Source of the DNA: Mesonia oceanica
GTDB taxonomy: Bacteria > Bacteroidota > Bacteroidia > Flavobacteriales > Flavobacteriaceae
DNA length: 64,000 nt
NCBI RefSeq assembly: GCF_902499555.1
Contig: NZ_CABVMM010000002.1
Coordinates: forward strand, 1-64,000
Direction: 5' to 3'
Shown here: positions 26,259 to 35,882 of the stretch, one piece after another
How positions within the stretch are numbered: position 1 is the stretch's first letter
How the letters are laid out: each line of letters opens with the position of its first letter
Made by a program: the position numbers and the translations under genes
Notes under the pieces: model-generated
Told to the model about the DNA's origin: nothing
The model's input: only the letters and a program-made list of their open reading frames with translations
The model's database searches: none

Positions 26259-26908
26259 TATTGAGGTTTCTCCTTCGAAAAGTGAAGCTCTTTCCACTGC
26301 CAAGAAATTAATACCTGATATCCCAAGTAAAGTGATGCGTTGATAATCCATATATAATAATTCAACTCATTATTGATATTAATAATATCTGTTGCACTTA
26401 TAAAAATAATAGAACTACTAATAAGGTAAATTAGTAATCCCAGTACAAAAAACAAATAATAATTTTTTCTGGACAAGAGTTCATAAAGATAAATCACCGC
26501 AAATACAATTAATACCAATGACGTTATCAAAAAACCTATGGGATTAAATTGATAATAAAGTGTAGGCTTCATGAGGTATTGAGACAAAACTGTAAGCAAA
26601 GCAATACTACTAATAACGAGCACAGTATTTTTTAATCTATTTAAGCCAATTTCTCGAAATAAACAGAAGAAGAATAAACTCAATAAAGAAAATCGAATAA
26701 GTAAATAGTAAGTCGATAAAAAATGATTATTTAGGCTTAATTGTGAAAAAACTAATGCTATCCCTTGAATTAAAAATGACAGAATGAGGTACAAAAAAAC
26801 AACCTTATAGGTGTTAGAAGAATTTCTAAAGCCTATAAGGTAAAGTATAACATTAATTAATAAAGCACCTGTACTTATATAAGATAATAAAGTATCTATG
26901 CCCATCAA
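26258..26908 (-). CDS. Seven-TM membrane protein, probable sensor partner of the kinase
   Basis: 216 aa with about seven evenly spaced hydrophobic helices and very short loops, ending WQWKELHFSKEKPQ in the cytoplasm. It resembles the membrane part of 7TM-type sensory proteins without an extracellular domain. It overlaps the kinase start by one base and lies 4 bases after the 121-aa gene, so the three form an operon. The kinase itself has only one TM, so this protein may provide its input domain. Confidence 0.8.
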   Translation of the reverse strand: MMGIDTLLSYISTGALLINVILYLIGFRNSSNTYKVVFLYLILSFLIQGIALVFSQLSLNNHFLSTYYLLIRFSLLSLFFFCLFREIGLNRLKNTVLVISSIALLTVLSQYLMKPTLYYQFNPIGFLITSLVLIVFAVIYLYELLSRKNYYLFFVLGLLIYLISSSIIFISATDIININNELNYYIWIINASLYLGYQVLISWQWKELHFSKEKPQ

Positions 26909-26912
26909 GCAA

Positions 26913-27278
26913 TTAATCTAGTTTATATAAAGTACTGTTACGGTCACACATGTGAGGACATGGGGAAGTGAAATCTAAAATTATACCGTTTAACCTACCG
27001 GTTCTATCGGGTAACATGTCTTCATACTTATCTGGAGAGTCAGGATTTATATTATGTTTGGTACCTACCATCATTAGTTTTTCCTTATCGTTTTCATCTA
27101 CACCTACATAAGCCCTTATTCCATCAATACCTTCTGCCAATAGTGCAAGAATATCTTCTTTAGGAATAAAAAAAGCTTTTAAGGAATGATGTGCATTGTA
27201 AGTTCCTTCTACTTGTCTCCATTTTTTAGCCCAATCAATGGCTGTGTCAAGGCTAATCTCATTTGAATTTCCGTTCAT
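26913..27278 (-). CDS. Conserved hypothetical protein of the kinase operon
   Basis: 121 aa, soluble. It opens with SLDTAIDWAKKWRQVEGTYN and ends with a Cys-containing motif DFTSPCPHMCDRNS; a central region YVGVDENDKEKLMMVGT looks like a small beta-sheet. I recall similar small proteins in many Bacteroidota genomes, but no function. First gene of a three-gene operon with the 7TM protein and kinase. Confidence 0.75.
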   Translation of the reverse strand: MNGNSNEISLDTAIDWAKKWRQVEGTYNAHHSLKAFFIPKEDILALLAEGIDGIRAYVGVDENDKEKLMMVGTKHNINPDSPDKYEDMLPDRTGRLNGIILDFTSPCPHMCDRNSTLYKLD

Positions 27279-27432
27279 AATAAATAGTTTTTGGTTTATA
27301 ATTTCTTTAAATATATAGCAGAAAATCTAATTTTTTAAATGAAATTACGTTTTTCTATACAATTTAAAAACCAAGTATTTATACGCTAGTTGTTTAAGTT
27401 GTTAAATTTTACCTTACCGTATATTAAAAAAT

Positions 27433-28764
27433 ATGGAAGATTTACATGAAAAAGGGATCAATCTTTTTTTAGAAAAAGAATTTATCTGGCTCAAACAACT
27501 TATACTATTTCGGTTTGAAAGCTTTTTTCATGAACAAAGCAATAAGTCTATCGATGAGATTCAACCTCCGATTATTGGAATAGATACCGCTTACGAGCAA
27601 TTTTTATTAGATCATCAGTTAGATATGGAAGAGCGGGTGATCCTCGCTGTTGCTTTGGCTAAAAATCTAAAGCCTGAAATTTTCAACCCGTTTCTTATTG
27701 AAAATTCAGTTACTCAAAAAGCTTATCCGGAATTTGGCGGTATCATTAAAGAAGACAAATTTATCCCCACGTACCGTACCGTCGCATTTTTATTGAATGA
27801 TATTCCGGAGGCTTTACCTTTAAAAATCTATACTTTTTTTGAGCAGGATCACTTTTTTTACCAAGAGCATATTTTAGATTATGCCCATACCAATTTTCAA
27901 AACCGGTTAAATACTCCTGTAGCTTTAACTTTAGAAATAGAATATTTATTACTCACGGGAAGCAAATACAAAGCTGAATTTAATGCCGATTTTCCAGCGC
28001 AGGAAATCACCACCAACTTAAACTGGGAAGATTTAGTAGTTTCACCAAAAGTGCAACGTCATTTAGAAGAAATTTTAAAATGGCACACCTACAAAGGGCT
28101 TTTCCAGGAAAAGCAATACTATGCTAAATGGCTTAAAAAAGGCTATCGTAGCTTATTTTTTGGCCCTTCAGGAACCGGAAAAACCTTGGCTGCTTCCTTA
28201 TTGGGAAAAAAACTAAACGTTCCGGTATATCGGGTAGATCTGTCGATGATTATTTCTAAATACATTGGAGAAACCATTAAAAACCTTGAAAAGATTTTTG
28301 CGAGGGCAGAGCATAATCAATGGATTTTATTTTTTGATGAAGCCGATGCTATTTTTGGGAGTAGGAGTCAGCAACAAAATGCGAACGATCGGCATGCCAA
28401 TCAAGAAATTGCTTACCTCTTACAACGTATAGAAAACTATCCTGAACTTATTATTTTGGCCACCAACCTGCAACATAACTTAGATGAAGCCTTTATTCGT
28501 AGATTTCAGTCGGTAGTGCATTTTAAAACACCGGAAGTACAACAGCGTATGAAGTTATGGAAAACTATTTTTCATAAAGACTTGGGGCTTTCAGAAGCTT
28601 ATTTAGAAAAAATGGCTGAAGAACATCAGCTCACCGGCGGAACACTCATTAACATCCTGCAAACCGCTCGCTTATTAACTGAAGATACCACAGAACAATT
28701 GAGTGAAGCTTCGGTAAATTTTGCTATCCAACGCGAATTAAAAAAAGAAGAAAATATATTTTGA
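27433..28764 (+). CDS. AAA+ ATPase of contractile injection systems (Afp15-like)
   Basis: 443 aa. The N-terminal ~200 residues are the helical domain typical of eCIS ATPases. The AAA+ module has Walker A GPSGTGKT (244-251, Lys250), Walker B ILFFDEAD (Asp302/Glu303), sensor 1 ATN near 340 and an Arg finger region RRF. In eCIS and related systems this ATPase is needed for particle assembly. Unusually it lies about 8 kb from the rest of the cluster, on the opposite strand, with the toxin array in between. Confidence 0.88.
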   Translation: MEDLHEKGINLFLEKEFIWLKQLILFRFESFFHEQSNKSIDEIQPPIIGIDTAYEQFLLDHQLDMEERVILAVALAKNLKPEIFNPFLIENSVTQKAYPEFGGIIKEDKFIPTYRTVAFLLNDIPEALPLKIYTFFEQDHFFYQEHILDYAHTNFQNRLNTPVALTLEIEYLLLTGSKYKAEFNADFPAQEITTNLNWEDLVVSPKVQRHLEEILKWHTYKGLFQEKQYYAKWLKKGYRSLFFGPSGTGKTLAASLLGKKLNVPVYRVDLSMIISKYIGETIKNLEKIFARAEHNQWILFFDEADAIFGSRSQQQNANDRHANQEIAYLLQRIENYPELIILATNLQHNLDEAFIRRFQSVVHFKTPEVQQRMKLWKTIFHKDLGLSEAYLEKMAEEHQLTGGTLINILQTARLLTEDTTEQLSEASVNFAIQRELKKEENIF

Positions 28765-28867
28765 TATGGTTGAAAAAACCTTGCATACGGGTTTCCGTAA
28801 TTTTAGTTGATGTAAATGGGGTAAGTTTGGGTTGAACTCATAAACGATTATAAATAACTATAAAGTT

Positions 28868-29923
28868 ATGGAACTATTCAACCAACTTAAAGGGCTTGCC
28901 GATAAAGTAGAACAACTAAAAGAGCAAATACAAACCGAAGAATCTACTAAACATGCATTTACCTTACCTTTTATCAATATTTTAGGTTACGATGCATTTA
29001 ATCCAACAGAAGTTATTCCGGAATTCACGGCCGATTTAGGACTTAAAAAAGGGGAGAAGGTAGATTATGCCGTTTTTCAGAATGGAGAGCCTATCTTAAT
29101 TGTAGAATGCAAACATTGGAAACAAGATTTAAACGTACATAACTCTCAGCTTTTCCGTTATTTTCATGTCACCAAAACTAGATTTGCTTTACTCACCAAT
29201 GGCATCACCTATCGGTTTTATACTGATTTGGAAGAGACCAATAAAATGGATGAAAAACCATTTTTAGAGTTTGATATCACCAACCTTAAAGAAACTACGG
29301 TAAAGGAAATTGAGAAATTCCATAAATCTAAATTTGATGTTTGTAAAATTGTAGATAATGCCAGCAATCTAAAATATACCCGTGAAATTAAAAGCATTAT
29401 CGATCAAGAATTGCATTCACCTTCTTCAGAATTTGTAAGGTTATTTGCAGGAAGAACCTATGGGGGCCGATTGACATCTAACGTAATGGAAGAATTCACT
29501 GATTTGGTAGAAAAAGCATTCTCTCAAATCATTAGTGAAAAAGTGAATGATCGTTTAAATTCTGCGTTAACCAAAGAAGAAGAAAAGCAGAAAATAGAAG
29601 AACAAATAGAAGAGGAGCCTAAAAGTAAAATAGAAACTACCGAAGAAGAATTAGAGGCCTATCAAATAGTCGTGGCGATTCTTCGAAGAAAATTGCCTAA
29701 AGAAAGGATTGTACATCGTGATACCCAATCTTATTTTGGTATTTTACTAGACGATAACAATAGAAAACCACTTTGCCGATTACACCTAAACGGCAGTAAA
29801 AAATACATCAGTCTTTTTGACAGGGATCGAAAAGAAACCAAAGAACCTATTGAAACGATAGACGATATTTATAAATTTGAAGAACAATTATTGCAAACTG
29901 CAGATAATTATGATGAGGAATAG
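28868..29923 (+). CDS. HsdR N-terminal-like PD-(D/E)XK protein
   Basis: 351 aa. A helix at the start is followed by the restriction-type fold: FINILGYDAFNPTEVIPEFTADLG, then KVDYAVFQNGEPILIVECKHW with Asp66, Glu80 and Lys82 as the PD-(D/E)XK triad. It lacks helicase motifs, so it is not a full type I R subunit. A glutamate/lysine coiled coil (EEEKQKIEEQIEEEPKSKIE) separates a C-terminal domain (~110 residues) of unknown role. Similar stand-alone proteins are widespread; the substrate is unknown. Confidence 0.82.
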   Translation: MELFNQLKGLADKVEQLKEQIQTEESTKHAFTLPFINILGYDAFNPTEVIPEFTADLGLKKGEKVDYAVFQNGEPILIVECKHWKQDLNVHNSQLFRYFHVTKTRFALLTNGITYRFYTDLEETNKMDEKPFLEFDITNLKETTVKEIEKFHKSKFDVCKIVDNASNLKYTREIKSIIDQELHSPSSEFVRLFAGRTYGGRLTSNVMEEFTDLVEKAFSQIISEKVNDRLNSALTKEEEKQKIEEQIEEEPKSKIETTEEELEAYQIVVAILRRKLPKERIVHRDTQSYFGILLDDNNRKPLCRLHLNGSKKYISLFDRDRKETKEPIETIDDIYKFEEQLLQTADNYDEE

Positions 29924-30011
29924 TAGGTAAAAGAAATCATATATAGTTATCCGTAGGTATATCGAGAAATTAAAATTCGTCTGTTCGAGTAATTTTGTGC
30001 AGTGAAACGAC

Positions 30012-30115
30012 GCAAAATTGTATCGAGAACTGAATTTTAACTCCAAGTCCTATTCCCGCTACAAAAACCGTTGCCAATTTTCACACGAAATGACGGTGTT
30101 GAATTTAAAAAATTA
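30012..30115 (+). repeat. Interspersed ~100-bp repeat, left copy
   Basis: The block TTGTATCGAGAACTGAATTT through CACGAAATGACGGTGTTGAA is about 80% identical to the reverse complement of 59645-59738. A related TATATCGAGAA half precedes it at 29958. It has no coding content and looks like a small non-autonomous or REP-like element. The rest of 29924-30466 is AT-rich and shows no gene. Confidence 0.65.
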
Positions 30116-30466
30116 AGAAGCACTAAAAGTAAATAACTTATAAAAGTCATGCCTTTTGATTATTTTAAGCTAACTAAATATCTCTTTATAAATAAAAGAT
30201 TAAATAACAATTCTTCCGCGAAAAAAAGTCTATTAAACCAACTCAATTCTGGATATTTTAAAAGAGTAGAGGAGTTTTAAAGTTTCTTATAGATATAATA
30301 CTTACTTCATATTATTATTCATCAAAAATTGACGATTACAATTAAAAAACTTTTCTAATTACATTTAATTATATACAAAACAGAAATTTTAACATTATAT
30401 GTTTTTAGGAGTTAATTGTTTGTTTTAGTTTTATGTAAATCAACAACTTACAAATTAATTTCTATT

Positions 30467-32515
30467 ATGAAGAATACACTTCAAATTTACTTTATATTTA
30501 TTTCACTTATACTTTTGATAAGTTGTGAAAAAGATGAAGAAGAATCTTTAAATAAAAGTTCTAGCGATAGAATTAATAAAAATTTTTCTAATAAAACATC
30601 AAAAAAAGCAACAGAAGTAATAGATTTTCAAAAGTATGTCAACAAAAATGCGCAGAAAGATAACTTTACGCACTTATTATATGGCAATACTTATGTTTTA
30701 GAAAATGAGTCAGGTACCTCCTACAGTACAGGAATAGTTCCATTAGAGAAAGAATTTTATAATGGGAGAAAATCATATTATGAAAATTTAGTAGTAATTG
30801 AAGATAATCAAGCTAATGCCAATGGTTTTATTGTACGTTACGATATAGATACAGACGAGCCTATAGGATGGGAGCCTGTATTCGGTTATATTTTAAGTAA
30901 TCCTTGCCTTCCTATGGCTACTTCTAACGAGGTTCCATGCAATTGTTCTGGAAGTCATACCTGCGATGAAATCTCTCAATGTTGTTGTGGAGAACCGGGC
31001 TGCGAAAGTGGCCACCAACCATTATGTGGTAGTGGAGGAAGTTCCATCCCCTGTGCTAAATTGTACACGGAAGATGGTAGCGTCGGAGTCGTTGGCGGTG
31101 GCGGCGGTGGCGGTGGCGGTGGTGGAGCACCATCGCCCGAGAATAATCCCATACATATGCCAAGTGGGGAAAGTTACCCGAGTGGGATGGTTGTTGTACC
31201 TTTTACCCAAGTTCCAGAGGTTAAGGTAATAGATGAATTTACCGAAATGAAAATAGCCACAATTGTTACGCTTATAAATGCCGACGAAACAGTAAAAGAT
31301 TGGCTTATAGATAATAATCAAAGAAGTAATATCTTAGCGATAATAGATAATCTTTTTGATATGGTACTTTCGCCATTTATAACGCCAGAATTAAACGATA
31401 TACTTTTAGAACTACTTATATATCTTACAGAAGATAATACTAGCCTTAAAAATGAAAATACATTGACTATAATTGAATTTTTGGAAGAAAATAGAGAAAA
31501 TGGGCAAATACCCTTAGCAGTCATGGAAAAAATACAGGAATTTCTAGAAATAACAGAAGAAATTCCGGAGGCCCGTTTTGATAGGTTTAATGAACTGAAC
31601 GATATTTTAGAACAAAATCCTTGGGCATTAATACAAGACTGTGCAGAACAAAACGGAATGGATACTTCCAATTATCTAGACCTATACAATCATACCATAC
31701 CCCAAGCTTGTCTGGATCGACTGAATACATTAAACCAAATTACACCAGGTTATTTCAATCAACCTATTTCAGAGGGTAATGTACCCTTGGCCAATATAGA
31801 TTATTATGGTGTTGAAATCACCAATTATCCAGATTTTAATAACGATGGAAACCCCGATAGTGAAGACGAAATTTATCAAGCCTTTCGGGAAAAATTTACC
31901 GATTTGGCTAGTGGAGAAAAAGAGGACTTTCAGTTTAGTTGTGATTCTAATTTTGATGGGAATATAGATTTAGAAGACACAGGAGATATTAATTGGGAAT
32001 TTATTCCGTTAATATCCCAAGATGGAGATGATTTTGTTTCAAGTAATCCAATAGCTTCTATTTTGCTAATTGAAGCTGAAGCTTCGGGCTTTTTACCTTC
32101 AATTGCTACTGATGATGGAGCAATTATGGTTTCTGATTTTACTAATAACTACTGGACAATTTCTACCATTTCAACACCAAGTAATGGTACTCAACCTTTT
32201 TCAGGTAATCGACAATGGGGTTGGTTAATCAATCAAAGTGGTAATTTTGAATTTTTCACCAGAGCTGTAGATGTTGCTAATATAAGTATATTATTAAATA
32301 TTGGGGCAAATACAGAATGCCAACAAGAAACTTACTATGATATCGCTGAAGCCACTTGGCAAAATTTACAACAAGAAATTGCTAATTGGATAAACAGTAA
32401 TGGCGGGCAAGCAAATGTTAATACACCAACTACTGTAAATGTAAAAAAAGAAACCATTAAAGAAGTATTGACCAATAACGAATCTATTCAGCAAATATTG
32501 AGTAATTGCAATTAA
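30467..32515 (+). CDS. Full-length toxin-like lipoprotein with modular C-terminus
   Basis: 682 aa from ATG 30467. Lipoprotein signal MKNTLQIYFIFISLILLISC. It then has a globular part, a Cys cluster (CNCSGSHTCDEISQCCCGEPGCESG), an 11-Gly run near residue 205, a helical region and a Ca-binding-like DFNNDGNPDSEDE. The conserved block TQPFSGNRQWGWLINQSGNF (from ~577) leads into a ~75-residue terminal domain beginning CQQETYYDIAEATWQNLQQE. Copies of this end occur three more times downstream, each followed by a membrane protein. This is the layout of a polymorphic toxin with spare C-terminal modules. The toxic activity itself is inferred. Confidence 0.75.
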   Translation: MKNTLQIYFIFISLILLISCEKDEEESLNKSSSDRINKNFSNKTSKKATEVIDFQKYVNKNAQKDNFTHLLYGNTYVLENESGTSYSTGIVPLEKEFYNGRKSYYENLVVIEDNQANANGFIVRYDIDTDEPIGWEPVFGYILSNPCLPMATSNEVPCNCSGSHTCDEISQCCCGEPGCESGHQPLCGSGGSSIPCAKLYTEDGSVGVVGGGGGGGGGGGAPSPENNPIHMPSGESYPSGMVVVPFTQVPEVKVIDEFTEMKIATIVTLINADETVKDWLIDNNQRSNILAIIDNLFDMVLSPFITPELNDILLELLIYLTEDNTSLKNENTLTIIEFLEENRENGQIPLAVMEKIQEFLEITEEIPEARFDRFNELNDILEQNPWALIQDCAEQNGMDTSNYLDLYNHTIPQACLDRLNTLNQITPGYFNQPISEGNVPLANIDYYGVEITNYPDFNNDGNPDSEDEIYQAFREKFTDLASGEKEDFQFSCDSNFDGNIDLEDTGDINWEFIPLISQDGDDFVSSNPIASILLIEAEASGFLPSIATDDGAIMVSDFTNNYWTISTISTPSNGTQPFSGNRQWGWLINQSGNFEFFTRAVDVANISILLNIGANTECQQETYYDIAEATWQNLQQEIANWINSNGGQANVNTPTTVNVKKETIKEVLTNNESIQQILSNCN

Positions 32516-32517
32516 TT

Positions 32518-33114
32518 ATGAATTCACTGAAAAATAACATATTATTATTCGCTAGAATTATTTTACCTGCTATTTTATGCGCATCAGTTGTGTTTTTATT
32601 TGGAAGTATTGAATATTTCAAATACAATTCTATATATTTTATAATATCTCTATTTGGTATTATATTAATTATTCTAAATCTAAATAAAATAAAATATAAT
32701 ATTATTATAAGTCTTGTGCTGTCATTAAATCTATGTTTTTTAGTTTTTTTTTCATCTATGGCTATAGGTTCTGGAATATATTATTTTTTTAAAAAAATAA
32801 TATTGTTTTTTAGATTAAACATTACACAATTAGATAATATCTTTTTTAATTCAAACAATATAGTATCGATTGCTATAATAGCTCCTTTATTAACGCTTTA
32901 TCTTTATTCATTTCTATTTAAAACAAGAAGAAGCAGTTTCTTTTATTTAATAGCATTTAGTTCAATTGTTATTTTGGTTATTCTTGTATTAACAAAAGCT
33001 CTATTAGGAAACAATACTAAAATGTTTATTATCTGGCAATTTATTGTGGCTTTAGCTTTACAGTTGATTTTGTATCAAAAAGAATTAAAAACATTGTTTA
33101 AGTCTAAAAATTAA
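32518..33114 (+). CDS. Multi-TM membrane protein, putative immunity 1
   Basis: 198 aa from ATG 32518, two bases after the toxin-like gene's stop. There are five to six hydrophobic helices, and the C-terminus LALQLILYQKELKTLFKSKN is shared with the next membrane protein of the array. The start NNILLFARIILPAILCA resembles the other copies. Its tight coupling and repeated pairing with a toxin-like C-terminus suggest an inner-membrane immunity function; no family is known to me. Confidence 0.7.
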   Translation: MNSLKNNILLFARIILPAILCASVVFLFGSIEYFKYNSIYFIISLFGIILIILNLNKIKYNIIISLVLSLNLCFLVFFSSMAIGSGIYYFFKKIILFFRLNITQLDNIFFNSNNIVSIAIIAPLLTLYLYSFLFKTRRSSFFYLIAFSSIVILVILVLTKALLGNNTKMFIIWQFIVALALQLILYQKELKTLFKSKN

Positions 33115-33153
33115 TAATGTTTAAAACTTTTATAGACAATAGAATAGCGGTGA

Positions 33154-33459
33154 GGCAGGTTAATCTACCAAAACGGTAATCTTGTACTTTTTACAAGAGC
33201 CAGAGATGTTGCAAAAGTTTCTGCTTTAGTCAATGCATTGTCATTTGGAAGTGATCCTTGCCAACAAGACACCTATTATAATATTGCAGGAGCAACTTGG
33301 ACGAATATGCAAAATGAAATTAAAGAATGGATTGAAAATGAAGGTGGAGGGCAGGCAAGTGTTAATGAACCAAAGGCTATTCTTGTCAAACGAGAAACTG
33401 TTGAAGAAATACTTACTACCAATGAATCTATTGATCAAATATTAAGCAATTGCAATTAG
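33154..33459 (+). pseudogene. Orphan toxin C-terminal module 1
   Basis: The frame is open from 33154, right after a TGA, and reads GRLIYQNGNLVLFTRARDVA, then CQQDTYYNIAGATWTNMQNE and ends QILSNCN, aligning end to end with the last ~100 residues of the 30467 protein. There is no ATG; a TTG at 33238 could start a 73-aa product. It is typical of promoterless C-terminal spare modules that gain expression by recombination into the full-length gene. Listed as a pseudogene because it lacks its N-terminus. Confidence 0.6.
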
Positions 33460-33461
33460 TT

Positions 33462-34025
33462 ATGAAATCATCATTGTTAAAAAGCATATTTTTAGTAAGT
33501 AGAATCATTCTGCCTGCAATTCTTTGTGTGTTATTGATACTGGGATTGAAACAATATGTGAAGTATCAATTAATATTGATATTTAGCATCATTATTGTAT
33601 TTTTTAATTATGGAAAAACTAAATACAATTATTTATTAAGCTTTTTAATTTCTATCATATCATCTTACTTAGTTTTCTTTATATCCTTTGGGATATATTT
33701 AGGGATTGGATTTATATTTCAAAACATTGATTTAGAAAAAACAGGTTATGGTATTATAGAGAAATTTATTTTTTTGATTATGGTTTTGGTCGTACCTCCT
33801 TTACTCATGTTTTATTGCTATAGAATTATTTTTAATGCTGAAAAAACTAATTATTTTAAATATATTAAATGGAGTTCTATAATTGTTTTAGTCATATATG
33901 GAATAATCCGATTTTTTCATAAAGATGATTATTTATTTGTTGTATGGCAATTTATAATGGTTCTAGCATTACAGTTGATTTTGTATCAAAAAGAATTAAA
34001 AACATTGTTTAAGTCTAAAAATTAA
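33462..34025 (+). CDS. Multi-TM membrane protein, putative immunity 2
   Basis: 187 aa from ATG 33462, two bases after orphan module 1. It has the same architecture as the 32518 gene: SRIILPAILCVLLIL at the N-terminus, four to five TM helices, then VLALQLILYQKELKTLFKSKN at the end. The middle is clearly different in sequence, while the DNA of both ends is nearly identical to the previous copy. This is expected if immunity proteins diversify with their toxins. Confidence 0.7.
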   Translation: MKSSLLKSIFLVSRIILPAILCVLLILGLKQYVKYQLILIFSIIIVFFNYGKTKYNYLLSFLISIISSYLVFFISFGIYLGIGFIFQNIDLEKTGYGIIEKFIFLIMVLVVPPLLMFYCYRIIFNAEKTNYFKYIKWSSIIVLVIYGIIRFFHKDDYLFVVWQFIMVLALQLILYQKELKTLFKSKN

Positions 34026-34064
34026 TAATTTTTAAAACTTTTATATACAATAGAATAGGGCTGA

Positions 34065-34370
34065 GGCAGGTTAATTTACCAAAACGGTAATCTTGCACTT
34101 TTTACAAGAGCCAGAGATGTTGGAAAAGTTTCTGCTTTAGTTAAAGCATTGGCATTTGGAAGTGATCCTTGCCAACAAGACACCTATTATAATATTGCTG
34201 AAGCTACTTGGAAAAACATGCAACAAGAGATAAAAAACTGGATAGAAAATGATGGAGATGGCCAAGCAACTATAAACGCACCGAAGGCAGTTCAGGTTGA
34301 TAAAGAGAAAATTATAGAAATACTTACTAGTAATGAGAATATAAATCAAATAATAAGCAACTGTAATTAA
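34065..34370 (+). pseudogene. Orphan toxin C-terminal module 2
   Basis: 102 codons open from 34065 after a TGA. It reads QNGNLALFTRARDVGKVSAL then CQQDTYYNIAEATWKNMQQE and ends QIISNCN. Its first ~130 bases, with the end of the gene before, are over 90% identical to the region around 33120-33290, so the unit duplicated recently. Only a TTG at 34149 offers a start. Confidence 0.6.
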
Positions 34371-34374
34371 AGAG

Positions 34375-34961
34375 ATGAATACTGTGATAAAAAAAACAAT
34401 GTTATTCTATTAAGTAAAGTTATTTTCCCTCCTATTATTTGCTGGTTAATTTTATACTACTATCAAGGTAAAAACTTATTCATGTTTCCTTTAATTTTTA
34501 CTTTAGTTATTGGCTTAATTAATATAAATAAATTCAAATTTAACTTTTTAAAAAGTTTGTTACTTTGCGTGTTCTTCTCATATCTTTCTTTTTTTGTTGG
34601 TTATTTTGGAAGTTTTTTTCTAGGAAAATTATTGGGTGGTTTTGGTGATTTAGGGAATATAAGTGCAATAATAATTTCTGCATTTATCATATCTCCTATA
34701 CTATTGTATTACAGTTATTCATACATATTTGAATTATTTAAAACAAAATTCAACATCTATGTGATGACAATCACTTTAACTTTAATGTTTATTATATCAT
34801 TCTATACATTTTATATAATGGATTATATTTCCGATAACAATTTTTTCGACACTAAACTTCTAAACCCTTTTCTTCTTTGGCAAGTGATTATGGCATTGGC
34901 TCTACAATTAATCCTTCACCAAAAAGAATTGAAAGCTTTGTTTAAAACTAAAAACAGGTAA
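34375..34961 (+). pseudogene. Putative immunity 3, frameshifted in an A8 tract
   Basis: ATG 34375 begins MNTVIKK and then runs out of frame after eight A residues (34389-34396). One more A would continue into NNVILLSKVIFPPIICWLIL, which aligns with the N-termini of immunity copies 1 and 2 and stays open to the TAA at 34961. The downstream frame contains four to five TM helices and the end LALQLILHQKELKALFKTKNR. It may be a true mutation, a phase-variable switch, or a site of transcript slippage. Confidence 0.65.
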
Positions 34962-35317
34962 TGGCTACTCAACCATTTTCAGGTAATCGAAAATGGGGTA
35001 TATTTATAAATGAGAATAACAATTTTGAATTATATACTAAAGCAGTAGATGTTGCCAAAGTTGCTGATTTTATTAAATTAAATCCATTTACTAGTTCAGA
35101 TTGTGATGAAAATACTTATTATAATATTGCCGAAGCTACTTGGGAAAATATGCAGGAAGAAATTAAAGATTGGATTGAAGGTGATGAAAATTACGAAAAT
35201 AGTGGAGGTCAGGCAGTAACAAAAAATCCTGAAGTTGTAAAGGTTGATAAAAACGACCTTAAACATTTACTGGAAAGTGAAAATACAATAACTATCCAAG
35301 ATTTGGGGTGTAATTAA
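34961..35317 (+). CDS. Toxin C-terminal module 3 with its own start codon
   Basis: 118 aa. Its ATG overlaps the preceding stop (TAATG), so unlike modules 1 and 2 it can be translated by coupling. It starts MATQPFSGNRKWGIFINENN, the conserved pre-toxin block, then YTKAVDVAKVADF, TYYNIAEATWENMQEE, and ends IQDLGCN. It lacks the lipoprotein signal and all N-terminal domains of the full-length protein. Confidence 0.65.
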   Translation: MATQPFSGNRKWGIFINENNNFELYTKAVDVAKVADFIKLNPFTSSDCDENTYYNIAEATWENMQEEIKDWIEGDENYENSGGQAVTKNPEVVKVDKNDLKHLLESENTITIQDLGCN

Positions 35318-35318
35318 T

Positions 35319-35882
35319 ATGAACATGATTACTATAATTAAAATAATTTTACTTCCCGTAATTTGTGCATTGATTTTATTTTTTATAAAATTCAATTTTT
35401 ATACGTATCCAATACCACTTGGTGTTTTTCTAGGCATTACTTATGTGATTTCTTATAAAAAAAACAGGTTTCTCAACTTATTTTTAAATGTACTGTTTTC
35501 ATTTATAGTATATTTCACCGGATACCTAATACTATTATTACTAGGAATGTTTTTAAATCAATTAAGTAATTTAGGAACAGTATTGGCTTTTGTAATTGCT
35601 GGATTTTTTGTATCACCAATATTATTATTTTTTGCTTATAATTTCTTATTTACATTTCCTAAAACAAAATTTTCATTTATGGTGAAAACAATTTCAGTTT
35701 TATTTTTAGCTATATATTCTTTTGTCATATTTAAAGATGGAAATACAGAATATATCAAAATTGCAGACAAAAATAGTTTTTTAAATCCTTACCTACTTTG
35801 GCAACCAGTTATGTTATTAGCTATACAATTAATCCTTCACCAAAAAGAATTGAAAGCTTTGTTTAAAACTAAAAACAGGTAA
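35319..35882 (+). CDS. Multi-TM membrane protein, putative immunity 4
   Basis: 187 aa, one base after the stop of module 3. Five hydrophobic helices; the start IIKIILLPVICALILFF and end LAIQLILHQKELKALFKTKNR mark it as the fourth member of the family, closest to immunity 3. Its stop overlaps the ATG of a dead module start (TAATG), showing that another unit once followed. Confidence 0.7.
   Translation: MNMITIIKIILLPVICALILFFIKFNFYTYPIPLGVFLGITYVISYKKNRFLNLFLNVLFSFIVYFTGYLILLLLGMFLNQLSNLGTVLAFVIAGFFVSPILLFFAYNFLFTFPKTKFSFMVKTISVLFLAIYSFVIFKDGNTEYIKIADKNSFLNPYLLWQPVMLLAIQLILHQKELKALFKTKNR

Noticed and set aside
28868..29923. Type I restriction system
   Set aside because: Only the HsdR N-terminal nuclease-like domain is present; no helicase motifs, HsdM or HsdS genes are in the window.
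30966..31321. Frames on both strands across the glycine-run segment of the lipoprotein gene
   Set aside because: They arise from the GGTGGCGGC-type low-complexity DNA and overlap a well-supported gene.
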